Positions 12,588 to 24,732 of a stretch of DNA of 64,000 nucleotides are shown here, one piece after another. The stretch spans positions 21,968-85,967 of the forward strand of contig LATX02000020.1 in the NCBI GenBank assembly GCA_001466705.2, read 5' to 3'. Below the pieces are notes generated by a model. That model made no database searches. It saw nothing but the letters and a program-made list of their open reading frames with translations, and was not told the origin of the DNA. The translations under genes and the position numbers were made by a program. Position 1 is the stretch's first letter. Every line of letters begins with the position of its first letter. The DNA is from Moniliophthora roreri (taxonomy: Eukaryota > Basidiomycota > Agaricomycetes > Agaricales > Marasmiaceae).

Positions 12588-13678
12588 AAAACCAGCATTT
12601 CATTAGATGTTTCCAGCAGCTGATAGTGTACTGTTACACATAGTATAGGCTATTTTGAAACAGATCAACATTAATGTAGCAGATTCCACCTCATTGAGAT
12701 GACCAAGTTGACATCCAGGCTTAAAACTGTCTCACAATCCTTTCTGATTATGAAACCTTGTCACAGCATGCAAATTGCCCTCTCCACACTATAGTGAGCA
12801 TTCCAATATAACTAAAAAGTCAGTGTCTAGTGTGCAGCATGGAAGGTCATACTAGCCTGGAGACATTACCATGGCAGTTATACAGCCATGGCCAAAATTA
12901 TTGCAATACCATTTTTGGGAATATGTTCCCATTACCATAAGAAATGCAGGATACCTTAGAAAACACCCACCAAAATGTACTCTCTTCTTGAATTTTTTAC
13001 TGATCACAGCAGACAGGGCCCAAAACACTTGATTGGACTCAAAAGATCTGGAGAAAAAGAAATTTTAGCAAGGGTGTGTACCCAACCCTTATTGATTTTG
13101 GCATACATGTGAATGAATTCCCTTTTTTAGTATTGCAATAATTTTAGCTGCAGCTGTATTTGATAAGTAGAGATCAAAGAGAACACTCATTGGCAAAACA
13201 GAATGAGAATAGTGTGTTCAGGACAATAATGGTTTCAAAGTGGCATTACATAACCTTTGGAGAAAAGCACACATCAGTTTATGTTGTTGAAGGCAACCAT
13301 TGAGAAAAAAGTCTTCCATGTACCAGGAGTAGCTTTCTGGTGTACAAAGGTATCTCCCACTGTGAATAATGCAAGTGGGAGAGACAAGCAGGTGTAGATC
13401 AATGGGAGAGGAGAGGTTAGCACATGGACATCATAGAGCTAGATTAGGGAAGACGCATGAAATGGATTACATAAAACTTATTCTAATTGCCCTTAGCTGA
13501 TAGAGCAATTATGCTAACTAAGAATTTGGCCCTCAAAAGGTACTTTGCACCATGCAACACTCTCTACCAGCATTGCACTCTTAGCAGCTAAAGCAGAGAT
13601 AATAAAGTGAGGATTGCTGGACTCACATCAAGCATATGGCAAGGGCTATGTTATGAACACACTGACATCACTGGACTA
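12588..13678. other. CpG-depleted, no gene seen
   Basis: Only eroded sequence, no domain or RNA gene recognised. Confidence 0.4.
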
Positions 13679-14085
13679 CACAGCTAGCATGTGATTGTAT
13701 TACTAATCTTTTTCCTCACTGTTCTATTCCTTTCCATCTGCCTTAGTCAGATTGTTCTTTTACATTCTACTCCTTTCCATTCACCTCAGTCAGATTGTTC
13801 TCTTGCTTTCCATTTACTTCCAGAATGATTACTCAACTCCTTCTTCTATATTCTTCTAGTTTCTTTATTGTTTGTCATCATATTTACTCGATTGTATTTA
13901 AGCAGTAGTAACTAGGTCCAAGTTTCTCAGCTTGACCTGGTTAACAATAAACCTTGTACCAAGCAACAAACTTCTGAACTGCAGAGCAATCTGCATGAAC
14001 TCGAACTTGAACCTCTATTGACTTAGCAGAAGGTTCTACCTACTGTTAGGTTGGTTAATGACATTGCTGCGCAAGTAATGTAACA
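13679..14085 (+). repeat. Solo LTR, diverged element-B family
   Basis: The right end ATTGCTGCGCAAGTAATGTAACA matches the 3' end of the element-B LTR, and the central part shares 'cttgaacct' and 'caataaacctt'. GACTA occurs immediately outside both proposed ends (13,674-13,678 and 14,086-14,090). The left end is less certain because it lacks the expected TGTTA. A roughly 45-base period direct repeat (CCTTTCCAT...AGTCAGATTGTTCT twice) lies inside the U3 part. Confidence 0.6.
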
Positions 14086-15785
14086 GACTAAATCAAGAGA
14101 GCAGACATTTGAAGTTTTGTTGTGGAGGTGGGCTGCACCAAGTTGGGTCTGAGAATCCAATGTCAGTTTCAAGAAGACAGTGATACTACAAGAGAGAACA
14201 CATACTTGCTTGGTAGATGATTCCAATGCATTGAAGATTGATGTTCTCTAGCAATGGTTTCATCTTCAAGTTCTGGTAGTGTATTATATAAAATTTGGTG
14301 ATCTGATACAGACTCTCTGGACTTTCATGAGTCTGCAAGATCAACAGAACTCTTGCAAAAAATATGCACTTCATCTCACTACATTCAACTGTTCCTCCAA
14401 GGCAAGTAGGTTGAATTGCCCAAAACTGGATATTCTATCAGATATAAATGCTTTTGTCAACCTTAGCTCATCAATGCTGCCATATTAGTCTGGATAATAG
14501 GAGGAACAATGTTGGGAGAGACACTCATGGTGGAAGCAGAAGAAGAGGTTCATGTGCTACATTGTAGGTGCTGGTGCCTCACTTCTTGCTTTCCAACTGT
14601 GTTATCATTGATAATGTTTGAGGCCAGCAAGTGGCATAGCCTGCCTCTGCTTTGCTATAGGGTCTTTCTTGTTGCTCATCACCCACCACACCTTACAGAG
14701 TCACTGATTGTGACATCCAATGAGCTGGAGAAAGTCTTGCCTCCTGTATTCATTTATCTAGCAGAATGACAATAGCCTCTGAGAATTCTTCCTCCTCATG
14801 GCCAATTCCCCATAGTATACACTACCTTCTGAGCTTCATCTAGAAGTAATCCAAATGCTTACCACTATTGACCTATTATGACTATAGCTGACCAATCATT
14901 CAAACCACCAATCTGTAGACTGACATTTTTGGAAAAGCATAACACCAGAGGCATTCCTTTGCTGTTGGTTCACTCCATCCCAAATTCCATGCATTAGAGA
15001 ACTGCAGACCTGGATGAGCTTGCTTCTCTCTGGATCCATGGTCTTAGCCCTTCTAGGTTGGCTACCCTTCACCTCCAATGATCTGAACTGTTATGTTACT
15101 ATTCAGGATAGTGTTCCATTCTTCAACTTGCTTCATGACTTTGGTCACAAGTATGTGCCCAAAGTGAGATCAGATATGGATGATCTGATAGACACCTTGA
15201 GGTGAGAATGCTATAAACACCTCACAATGCAGTTATATCCTATGCTAGGTGTTTAAGGCAATTACTCTTTTGTTTTCAACACCCCTACCAGTAGGGGCTC
15301 ACTTTCACATGCGAAGAAGATGCATGTAGTGGTCACCACAACCAGTCTGTTATCTGCAATCTTGAAATTTTATTCCAGTAAGTGTCTTAACCACTATCTG
15401 CCTTCCAATAATGACCTTATTATCAGATGTTGTAATAAACTTTCCCATGTATGACCAGTTTGTTTGTGTCTATCCAGTTTTTGACCCTCAGGACATGAGT
15501 TCTGATGCCCATCTTCTCCAAGGATGCCACAGACCATGTTACCCCAACAACACAGGCTTTGCTCAACCAATGTTATAACAAATATACTGAATGAGGTTAC
15601 TGTCAAAAGAATGAGCTTTTGCTTCACCAAGTGTTTGATTATCAGTTGGAATTCAAAGTATGGGACAGATATATTGGGGATTCACAAACTTTCATCATTG
15701 ACAACTCAAACCCTAAGGAACAGTCTCATTCTTCTCACTTCCATTCAAGTTTGGACATGCTCTAAGTGTGCAGTTGGTTGATTTC
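14086..15785. other. CpG-depleted, no gene seen
   Basis: Short open frames (up to 86 codons) without family resemblance. Nothing supportable beyond eroded intergenic or transposon DNA. The last five bases (ATTTC) are the left target duplication of element A. Confidence 0.4.
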
Positions 15786-15954
15786 TGTAAAGAGGTGCAC
15801 ACTCAAGATCTGAGGAATGTAGTGTTGGATTGAAAATACGACTAGCTAGCATACAAGATGAATGTAAGAGAAGAAGAAGGAAGATAATGTATGTAAATAG
15901 TAGAATCTATATATGAGGTGAATGGGGCATGGGAAGCTAACCGTCATAGTTACA
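15786..15954 (-). repeat. 3' LTR of element A
   Basis: 169 bp, minus-strand ends TGTAACTATG...CTCTTTACA. It differs from the partner at 33,224-33,392 at nine sites by eye, all transitions. The PPT lies directly adjacent on its right. Confidence 0.9.
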
Positions 15955-16089
15955 CTCTCCCCCAATCAAAAGCAAGCATACCCTCCCAAGAAACCAGAAT
16001 TGAGAGTACCAATAAGAGAAAAGAGATCAGTTCTGTGCTAAAACATCAGGGCTGTCACCACCCTATGAGTACCAAGTATCCAACATGGC

Positions 16090-19000
16090 GCAGTCCTTGA
16101 GTGACAAATATGAAAGCCACTCATTGTGCAGGTGGAAAACCTACCTACTGCACTAGAAACTGCCATCCACATCTGTGCCATCGAGAATCAAGGATCCAGT
16201 CGATACAATATTCATCTAGACTGTTAACTACAACAGGCTTGGGGACAGGCAACGTTTGACCCAGGAAAAGCCTGTCATCGTTGTGTACATACCGACGAAG
16301 CTCAGATACATAGAAGACAGGAAAGGTGCTTGGATGTCAAGGCATATTCAGAGTGTAGCAATCTATCTCTGGATGGGCCTCCATGACCTTGTAAGGGCCA
16401 TTGAAACGGGGGAAGAACTTAGCAACTCAATTTTCTCCCTTTTTTAGGTATTTCCAATGATGATGGACTGTCATTACCATAACCCAGTCACTGACATCAA
16501 AACAGTCCTGTCAGCCTGAAAGCCTTGCAGGACTTTCAAAGCAAAGAGGTTATCCTTGGCCTCATGTTCCATCAAATACATCTGCTCAAGGAAATACTCT
16601 GCAGCAGCAGTGTCCTCTGACACTTTTAGAGTCTCAGGCAAATTTCCAGAGATGAGAGGAGGGATTATCCAAGGTGAGTGTCCAGTCTTCAACTTGAACA
16701 TTGACAGCCCAGTAGAAGCTATGACACTGTTTATAATGTGGAAGCAGATGTGGGGCAGAGCCTTAGACCACCCCTTTTGATTATGCTCCACATGAAAACA
16801 GATGCTCTGGTTGATGGTCCAATTACTTCTTTCAGATATTCTATTAGTCTCCAGGTGAAAGGCTAATGACATCTTCAAATCCATCCCCAACAAGTGGTGG
16901 AGCACACACCAGAATTTTGACACAAAAAGCTTGTCACAGTCAGATACAATATTAGTAGAAAGTCTGTTTTCACAGTACCAGTTGTCGAAAAACAGGGCAG
17001 CGAACTCTTCTGCTATTGTGCTAGTGCAGCAAGGAATCAGTTGAATATCCGAGTGTAGCTGATCTGTAATAGAAGCAATGCAGTTGAAGCCATTGTCTTC
17101 TGGTAAGAGTCTAATGAAATTGATGTCTATAGAGTTGCATCTGTGGTTAGGAACAGGTAACAGGTGTAGGGGCCCTTTAGATGATCTTCCATAGCTTTTG
17201 TTGTGTTAACAAGAGTCACAACTGGGAACATATGCCTGGTACAGATCACAGTGCATACCCAGCCAGAAATAAGAGTCCCTGAGCAATGCATAGCACTTAT
17301 CAGCACAAAAGTGTCCTGCCAAACTGTGTGCCAGCCAATATGGGTTCTCATAGAGGTTTTTCACTTTTAGTATGACCAGTCTGTCAGCAATATACTACAA
17401 GCCATTACAAAGTGAAATACCCAGTACTATTGCAGAACGTTTAGAGCAAAAATCATCAGCAGCATACCTAGACTTTATATCATCCAGGAAAGCTCTATCT
17501 GAGGAAATTTCCATGACAGCATTAACTGACAGCCAACCATTGGAAGGCTCAGCTGGACAAGTGACAGCGATGGAAGCAGATGTCGTTTCTGAAGGATAGC
17601 ACCCTAGAGGTACATGGGAAAGGGCATCAGCTGCTGTATTATCAGTGCCCCTTATGTAGCCAATAGTCAAATCAAATTGTGAGAGGAATTCCTGCCACTG
17701 AAGTTGACATCTACTAAGATCCTTCTGTGTCTCAAAATTCTCAAGGGTGCAGTGATCCATCATCACATAAACTGTTGATCCTAAACAGGTCAGAGCACCA
17801 CTTCTTTAGTGCATATATGATGGCAAGGAGCTCTTTCTCATGCATAGGGTAATTAGCTGCAGCTTCAGAAATTTGTTGTGAATCAAAGGCAACCAGCCTT
17901 GCAGAAGGCAAGTCCAGGCCCCACATAAGTACTGCTCCTGTATGCCAGTCAGATGTGTCACAAACAAGGAAGATCTTGCTATCACCCAGGTTCTCATGAC
18001 CAATCAATACAAGCACTTTGTGCGAGGAAACCAAGTCCTTGATTTGAGTGAAGGCAAGCTTGTGATGGTGTGTCCAAGGTGGAAAATTTTTATCTGCACT
18101 CTAACCAAGTGAGAGGTGTGAGGTGATGTGTATGCTCGGCCAGGTTTGGGCAGAAGTCAGCAACAAAATGAACAAGACCCAGGAAATGTTGGACCTCCTC
18201 CACATTCTAAGGCCACAGAAAGGCAGAGACTGCTTCAACCTTGGATTTCTGAGCCTGAATACTATGCTGTGATACATGATGATCCAAGAAATCTAATTCT
18301 AGCAGGAAGAAGGCATATTTATGAGAGTTACAGTATAATCTGGTGTCACAGAGAGTCTGCAGAATAAGCTCAACATGTTGTTCATGCTCCTCAACAGATT
18401 CAGACAAAATAACAATGTCATCTAAGTATACATGGCAAAAGTAGCCAATGTAAGGCCTTAAAGTAGCCATCACATGCCGCTGCTGAACAGCAGGTGAGTT
18501 TCGGAAACCTTGAGGCATTACAGTCCACTCGAAAAGACCATAAGGAGTTTGGACCACAAAATAAGGTATTGCATCTTCAGCAAGATGAGTCTGGAAGAAA
18601 AAATCCATCATGTCCATCTTGCCCCAAATCTTACTCTTAGAGCAGTCAGCAAGAATATCCTCAATCAGAGGCAGTGGGTATCTATCAGGCACTGTATTGG
18701 TGTTTAACTGTCAGAAATTGTTAACCCAATAGTAGTTACCACTCAATTTAGGCACCAGAAATGCCAGGCTTGCAAACTGAGATGTGGCCAGACTTGAGAG
18801 CCTTATCCAGCAGGATATCCCATGCTGCATGAAGCTTCCAGGGAGATTGATAGGAGTGTGTCTGAATTGTTTTGTATATATCTTTCAAATGGATTGAACA
18901 AGTGATATCAGTAGATAGCATGTCCACATGAGGAATAGGCTCAAAAACTTCTTTATATTTGCACTTCAAGTCATTAGAACATGCAGTCAATGAAGACTGA

Positions 19001-19968
19001 AAAGCCAGCATATCAATATGTCCATATACAGCCACTATGCAGCCTACATTATGCATGATTTCTTCTGGACAAAGGCCAACAGATCTTCTCAGTGACAGGA
19101 CAGCTCTGAGCTCACACAACATAGCTGAATAAGATTTCATAATACTATATTGCCAACCAGCAGCATCCAAATTACTGCAGCAGGCTTCTTGGGCTAAAGT
19201 ATGACATGCTACAGGTGGAGATACAATGGGAGGTACAGGTCTAGGTACAGGGGATATGTCAGGATGTAGGAGATCAAAACCAGAGGGTCTGTGTATAATG
19301 GAACTGAATTTGAGGTCACATATTAAAGAATTGTAAGCTAAAAAGAGGAGACCAAGAATCATGGGAATACAGAGAGAGTCAACCACAACAGCCCAAACAG
19401 TATAAGAGGTCCAACAACCATAAGGGTCAGACAGCTTCAGACAAACAAAATGAGATGAAGAACAAGAACTGGAACCTGCAGAATTGAATGCCACACCGAA
19501 AACTTCAGGTTTATGGAGCCTTTCGAGATGTAGGCCTAGGTGCTCAAAAAGATCTCTGCAAATTAGGACAAGATGTGAGCCATCATCTGCAAGAAGCTCA
19601 ACTTCAATAGGTGTAGCCAAACGAGGGCCAATGAGCAAGGCCCTCCACATGAGGTGTGACATATGAAGAGGCTGCTTCTTCAGAGCAGAAGCTGTGACTC
19701 AGATAGGCTGGCATCATGCAGTGTGCACAGAAACAACAGGGTCTGGACATATCTCAGGAGGAGCAGAATCTGCATGTTGACATTTAGAAGCAGGCTGAAG
19801 AGTCATTGAGTGAGACAAAACCTTGCATAAATGTTTGTTGGAAGCATCTTGGGCCTCAGATGTCTGATGTCTAGGTTCCATAGCAGGCACAGAGCCATGA
19901 GAGTCATGTGAAGTGGGGACAGGTGATGGAGACAGAGGCAGGGAAGACTGACAAGAAATGTTACTCCT
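16090..19968 (-). pseudogene. Element A pol (PR-RT-RNaseH-INT-chromodomain), disrupted
   Basis: On the minus strand: a retropepsin-like segment in the frame 19,662-18,748 (active-site region LLADDGSHLVLI, later ILGLLFLAYNS; the usual D-S/T-G reads D-D-G). RT lies about 18,710-18,207 with the catalytic YLDDIVILSE and PQGFRNSPA motifs. RNase H lies about 18,034-17,560 (VCDTSDWHTGAVL, HEKELLAIIYALKKW, and the connection motif DNTAADALSH). The integrase zinc-finger and core occupy about 17,350-16,474. A C-terminal chromodomain lies about 16,230-16,100 (DEYCIDWILDSRWHRCGWQF), where two Trp positions are now TAG/TGA. Frameshifts separate the domains. It would have made the reverse transcriptase and integrase of the element, and is inactive as it stands. 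Confidence 0.88.
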
Positions 19969-19973
19969 GCAAT

Positions 19974-21728
19974 AATTTGTCTAAGATAAGACTAGTGGAA
20001 AACTACCTCAAAAGATAACCTCCAAAAGTCTAACTCAGGTTGTTGTGCAAGTGTGGATTGATGTGATCAGAGTTGCTGCACTTAGAATGCCAACAAAACT
20101 CTTAGCTAGGTTGATTCTCTCTTATTGAAGCAATCTACTTCAAAGTGTTCACCTCCAGAGGAGTATATATGGGTTTTAAAAGAGTTTATATTCAAACACA
20201 CAAACACACACACAAGAACACAGTGCACAAAGCACAAAACACAAGAGCTACAGTCCCACCAAAAGACTCAGTAGCCGATATAGTCTGACTCTATGGAGTT
20301 CAAGACTTCTTTAAGACAACTACAGTACACAGTGTACTGGAAAAGGTCCTAGACCAGTTTCTACAAAGAGCTTAATCACAGGCCCAATTCCTTTGTTAAG
20401 ACTCTAAGTGTGTCACAACCTGATACCCAACACAGGCCACACTCTAAGTGCCCAAGGCTCCTTCTTGGTGTAAAGTCTCTCTTAGAAAAGTGCTACAACA
20501 CACTTAAGATGTTATTCTTAGTCTCTTATGATGCAAGTTCATTATCAGATTCTATCTCTCTGGAGTCACTCAGGACCAATCTCCAGGGCCTGAAGTGAGG
20601 AAGCAAAACTGGAATGGCACACAAATTTATACACTAAACAAACTCATCACGTATTCACAATCTGAGAGGGGCAGAGTTACTTGAATATCTATGAATATCT
20701 AGCTGTCCTTATATATGGTCCAAGAAATATATCTATAGAAAATATAAATAATGTCTGAGAATTCAGGAAATGATAAATGAGTGACTGAGATACTAAAAGA
20801 GGGAATATTTGGATATCATGGAGTCTAGCCACTAGGGTATCCGACCATATCCATGTGGGTATCTATGTCTCCAGGCATTCTGGACTCTATAATTTGTATT
20901 TTCTCTTTTCTAAGTCAGGTATCTACAAGTGGATGGCTGTATCTGTTCCGTCTCTTTACAGCATTTCCCTTTCTAGTATCCACACATTGGCAGAAGCCTA
21001 GATGCCAAAGTTTCCAAGGTCAGAACATGCTGTTACTGTTTCTATCTCCTTTGACAATGCATGCTCAGTCTTATTTAGGACTTCTTATGTGTTAGATATT
21101 CTTCGTATGTCTCACTGTATCTGTCTGTAGGTAGTGGATGTCTTTTGGAAGTAAGTTCTATCTTTCCAAGAAAACTTTGTATCTAGTTAGTTTATCTTGT
21201 CTGTTTAGCCGCTGGTGCACTCTTTATTAAGAGATTACCTGCTTTGACCTTGATCCATATATTGACTTCAGAGGAGGATCATTCAGTGATTGTTCCTGTT
21301 CTAAGTCATCTTTTCTGTTTTGATGTCTCCTCTAAGTACCTCTGTACTGTTTGACTGCAGATTGCACTTTGCAGATGTCATAGAAAGGTAAAGTAGAAAT
21401 TAAAATCCCATTGATAGCACTTTGAGAGCTTTGTTAACTAGCCAATGCATTCATTGGGCTATAGTTAGGTTTCCTACAGGTTTTGAGAGTGATCCATTTT
21501 GGATCTGATACATAGATAAGTCAGAAAGTACAGCTTTAACACCTCCGTATAGTGTATCATATAGCTCTTTGTACTTTCCAAGGTACTATAGCTTCTCTAA
21601 GGCAATGACTAGCAGACTGGGCTCACTCTAGTCCTTATTACCTGTTATCTTGTGTCATATTAAAGTGTTCCAATTCAAAAGTAGTGTAAAATGAATAAAA
21701 GTGGGTCTTTTCTAGGTTTGACATATTA
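19974..21728 (-). mobile_element. Element C copy 1 (LTR-like, about 1.75 kb)
   Basis: It sits between gag and pol of element A with a perfect 5-bp duplication GCAAT (19,969-19,973; 21,729-21,733). The ends form an inverted repeat, AATTTGTCTAAG and TTTGACATATTA. There is no meaningful ORF. In its own orientation (minus here) it holds a TATA-like TATATAAGGACAG and further on the TTTAAA/poly(A)-like region, the layout of a solo LTR. About 1,010 bp (20,668-21,677) is identical to copy 2, whereas the rest differs at many sites. Confidence 0.8.
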
Positions 21729-22556
21729 GCAATACCCATTCTCATTGCTGCCAAAGACTGTGGTAACTGGAAGACAATGTGAATTGGAGGAGAGATGAGA
21801 GGAAGAGTGGGAACGGGAATGATATTCACAATTATAAAGGTTATCTTGTGAAAGGTGGTCAATGTGGTGACCAAAAATTGCATTAACAGTAGGTACAGGT
21901 GCTGGAGGTGAATCTGGAATCTCTGTGATGGTGGCCAATATGCTGGAGGTAGCAGCAACGGCAGCTGTCTTCATCTCCTTCTTGAGTAAGGCTTTAAAGG
22001 AGATTGGGGCCTGCCCTCCAGCTGAAGGTGGTATCGATGGGCATTCACACCATCTTCAGGAGTAATGCAATGAACAGGGGATGTCGAAGAGCTGTAGACT
22101 CCTGCATCCAACTTTGGTCTTCCAATGATCAGAGTAAAAGTCATGGCATTTGAAACAACCTTGGTGCTTGTGGAGGACTGCATGCTCTGCATTGTTTAGC
22201 AGGCCACAGACATATGTGCCTGAACCAGTCTGGGAATTGCTCACAGAATGAGTAGCAGAAGAAAGCTTTACCAAGCACATTTTCGAGTTGTAGGCTGAAG
22301 AGAAGGTGAGAAGACTATACTTGGACTTGTAATCCTTGACAAAGGAGTCAAAGTGCACTTTAGCAGAAGCTTTCTGCAGAGTGTCTCAAGTATAGAAGGC
22401 ACTATCATATTCCATAGCCTTCTGGGCCCATTGAGCACAGGGGAGTGCAGATGATACCTGTTTATCCTTCAGGTAGGCACAATATGCATCTAAAATACTG
22501 AGCTGGGCATGAACCTTGAGCCTCTCATCAGTCTGGTAATATTGAGTACCCTTCAG
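21729..22556 (-). pseudogene. Element A gag, C-terminal part
   Basis: The minus-strand frame continues the gag interrupted by element B: KGTQYYQTDERLKVHAQL near the left edge of B, then a cysteine motif GCFKCHDFYSDH near 22,120-22,160 that looks like a variant gag zinc-binding knuckle. It is followed by a low-complexity Ser/His-rich tail. Frameshifts and stops are present. It originally made the capsid/nucleocapsid polyprotein of element A. Confidence 0.65.
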
Positions 22557-22974
22557 TGTTACATTCCCCTGTCTTTTCCTATGCTTCTCTTTCCCCTCAG
22601 ACCTATTACACCTTTCCAGTCTCCTTTTTCGTTCTACATTATATGCTTCCCCCTCTATCAGACAAATACACTATTCCTGCTCCCTTCTCTATCTCATTGT
22701 ACTTCTTATATGCCAATGTCTTCACTATTCATTAACAATCACCGACTTCTTTGCTATATATTGATATAGTAATTACAAGATCAGTTGTACTTATTTAAGC
22801 ACTCAAGCAGAGACAGGAACTCTAGCTTGATCTAGTTAATTATAACTTGTGTTTAAACCAATGATGAAGGACCTCTGAACTTCAACAACAGTTAAATGAA
22901 CTCAAACTTGAACTTGAAGCTATCTCGACTTGCCTTTTGTTGAGTTAGTAGTAATGTTGCTGCACAAGTAACGT
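22557..22974 (+). repeat. 5' LTR of element B
   Basis: Starts TGTTACATTCCCC. Its last four bases (AACA, 24,729-24,732) were carried away to the other side of C2. It has about 41 differences from the 3' LTR by eye, of which one is a transversion. Confidence 0.9.
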
Positions 22975-22975
22975 T

Positions 22976-24724
22976 AATTTGTCTAAGTTAGGACTAGTGG
23001 AAAACTACCCAAAAAGATAACCTCCAAAAGTCTAACTCAGTTGTTGTGCAAGTGTGGATCAACATGATCAGAGTTACTGCACTTAAAATGCCAACAAAAC
23101 TCTTAGCTAGGTTGATTCTCTCTTATTGAAGTGTTCTACTTTACAGTGTTCACCTCCAGAGGAGTATAGGTGGATTTAAAATGGGTTTATTGGGCAAACA
23201 CACACACAAAACACAAAGAACACGGTGCACAAAGCACAAACACAAGAGCTACAGTCTCATACAAAGACTCAATAGCCGATATAGTCTGACCCTATGGAGT
23301 TCAAGACTTCTTCAAGATAAATACAGCACACAGTGTACTGGAAAAGGTCCTAGACCAATTTCTACAAAGAGCTCAGTGCAGGCACACCTCTTGCTAAGAC
23401 TCTAAGTGTGTCACAATCTGATACACACACAGGCCACACTTCAAGTGCCCAAGGCTCCTTCTTGGTGTAAAGTCTCTCTTAGAAAAGTGCTATAACACAC
23501 TCAAGAAGTTACTCTTATCTCTTATGACACAAGTTCATTATCAGATTTCTATCTCTCTGGAGTCACTCAGGACCAATCTCCAGGGCCTGTAGTAAGGAAG
23601 CAAAACTGGAATGGCACACAAATTTATACACCAAACAAACTCGTCATGTATTCACAATCAGAGGGGGCAGAGTTACTTGAATATCTATGAATATCTAGCT
23701 GTCCTTATATATGGTCCAAGAAATATATCTATAGAAAATATAAATAATGTCTGAGAATTCAGGAAATGATAAATGAGTGACTGAGATACTAAAAGAGGGA
23801 ATATTTGGATATCATGGAGTCTAGCCACTAGGGTATCCGACCATATCCATGTGGGTATCTATGTCTCCAGGCATTCTGGACTCTATAATTTGTATTTTCT
23901 CTTTTCTAAGTCAGGTATCTACAAGTGGATGGCTGTATCTGTTCCGTCTCTTTACAGCATTTCCCTTTCTAGTATCCACACATTGGCAGAAGCCTAGATG
24001 CCAAAGTTTCCAAGGTCAGAACATGCTGTTACTGTTTCTATCTCCTTTGACAATGCATGCTCAGTCTTATTTAGGACTTCTTATGTGTTAGATATTCTTC
24101 GTATGTCTCACTGTATCTGTCTGTAGGTAGTGGATGTCTTTTGGAAGTAAGTTCTATCTTTCCAAGAAAACTTTGTATCTAGTTAGTTTATCTTGTCTGT
24201 TTAGCCGCTGGTGCACTCTTTATTAAGAGATTACCTGCTTTGACCTTGATCCATATATTGACTTCAGAGGAGGATCATTCAGTGATTGTTCCTGTTCTAA
24301 GTCATCTTTTCTGTTTTGATGTCTCCTCTAAGTACCTCTGTACTGTTTGACTGCAGATTGCACTTTGCAGATGTCATAGAAAGGTAAAGTAGAAATTAAA
24401 ATCCCATTGATAGCACTTTGAGAGCTTTGTTAACTAGCCAATGCATTCATTGGGCTATAGTTAGGTTTCCTACAGGTTTTGAGAGTGATCCATTTTGGAT
24501 CTGATACATAGATAAGTCAGAAAGTACAGCTTTAACACCTCCGTATAGTGTATCATATAGCTCTTTGTACTTTCCAAGGTACTATAGCTTCTCTAAGGCA
24601 ATGACTAGCAGACTGGGCTCACTCTAGTCCTTATTACCTGTTATCTTGTGTCATATTAAAGTGTTCCAATTCAGAAATAGTGTAAAATGAATAAAAGTAG
24701 GTCTCTTCTAGGTTCAACATATTA
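22976..24724 (-). mobile_element. Element C copy 2, inside the 5' LTR of B
   Basis: It has the same termini as copy 1 (AATTTGTCTAAG...CAACATATTA). It is flanked by TAACGT (22,969-22,974) and TAATGT (24,723-24,728), a target duplication with one transition that overlaps the element end. Removing it restores a 422-bp LTR equal in length to the 3' LTR, which confirms the boundaries. No protein is encoded. Confidence 0.8.
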
Positions 24725-24732
24725 ATGTAACA

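Noticed and set aside
19974..24724. C1 and C2 as the two LTRs of one element
   Set aside because: The DNA between them is gag of A plus the 5' LTR of B, and each C copy has its own target duplication.
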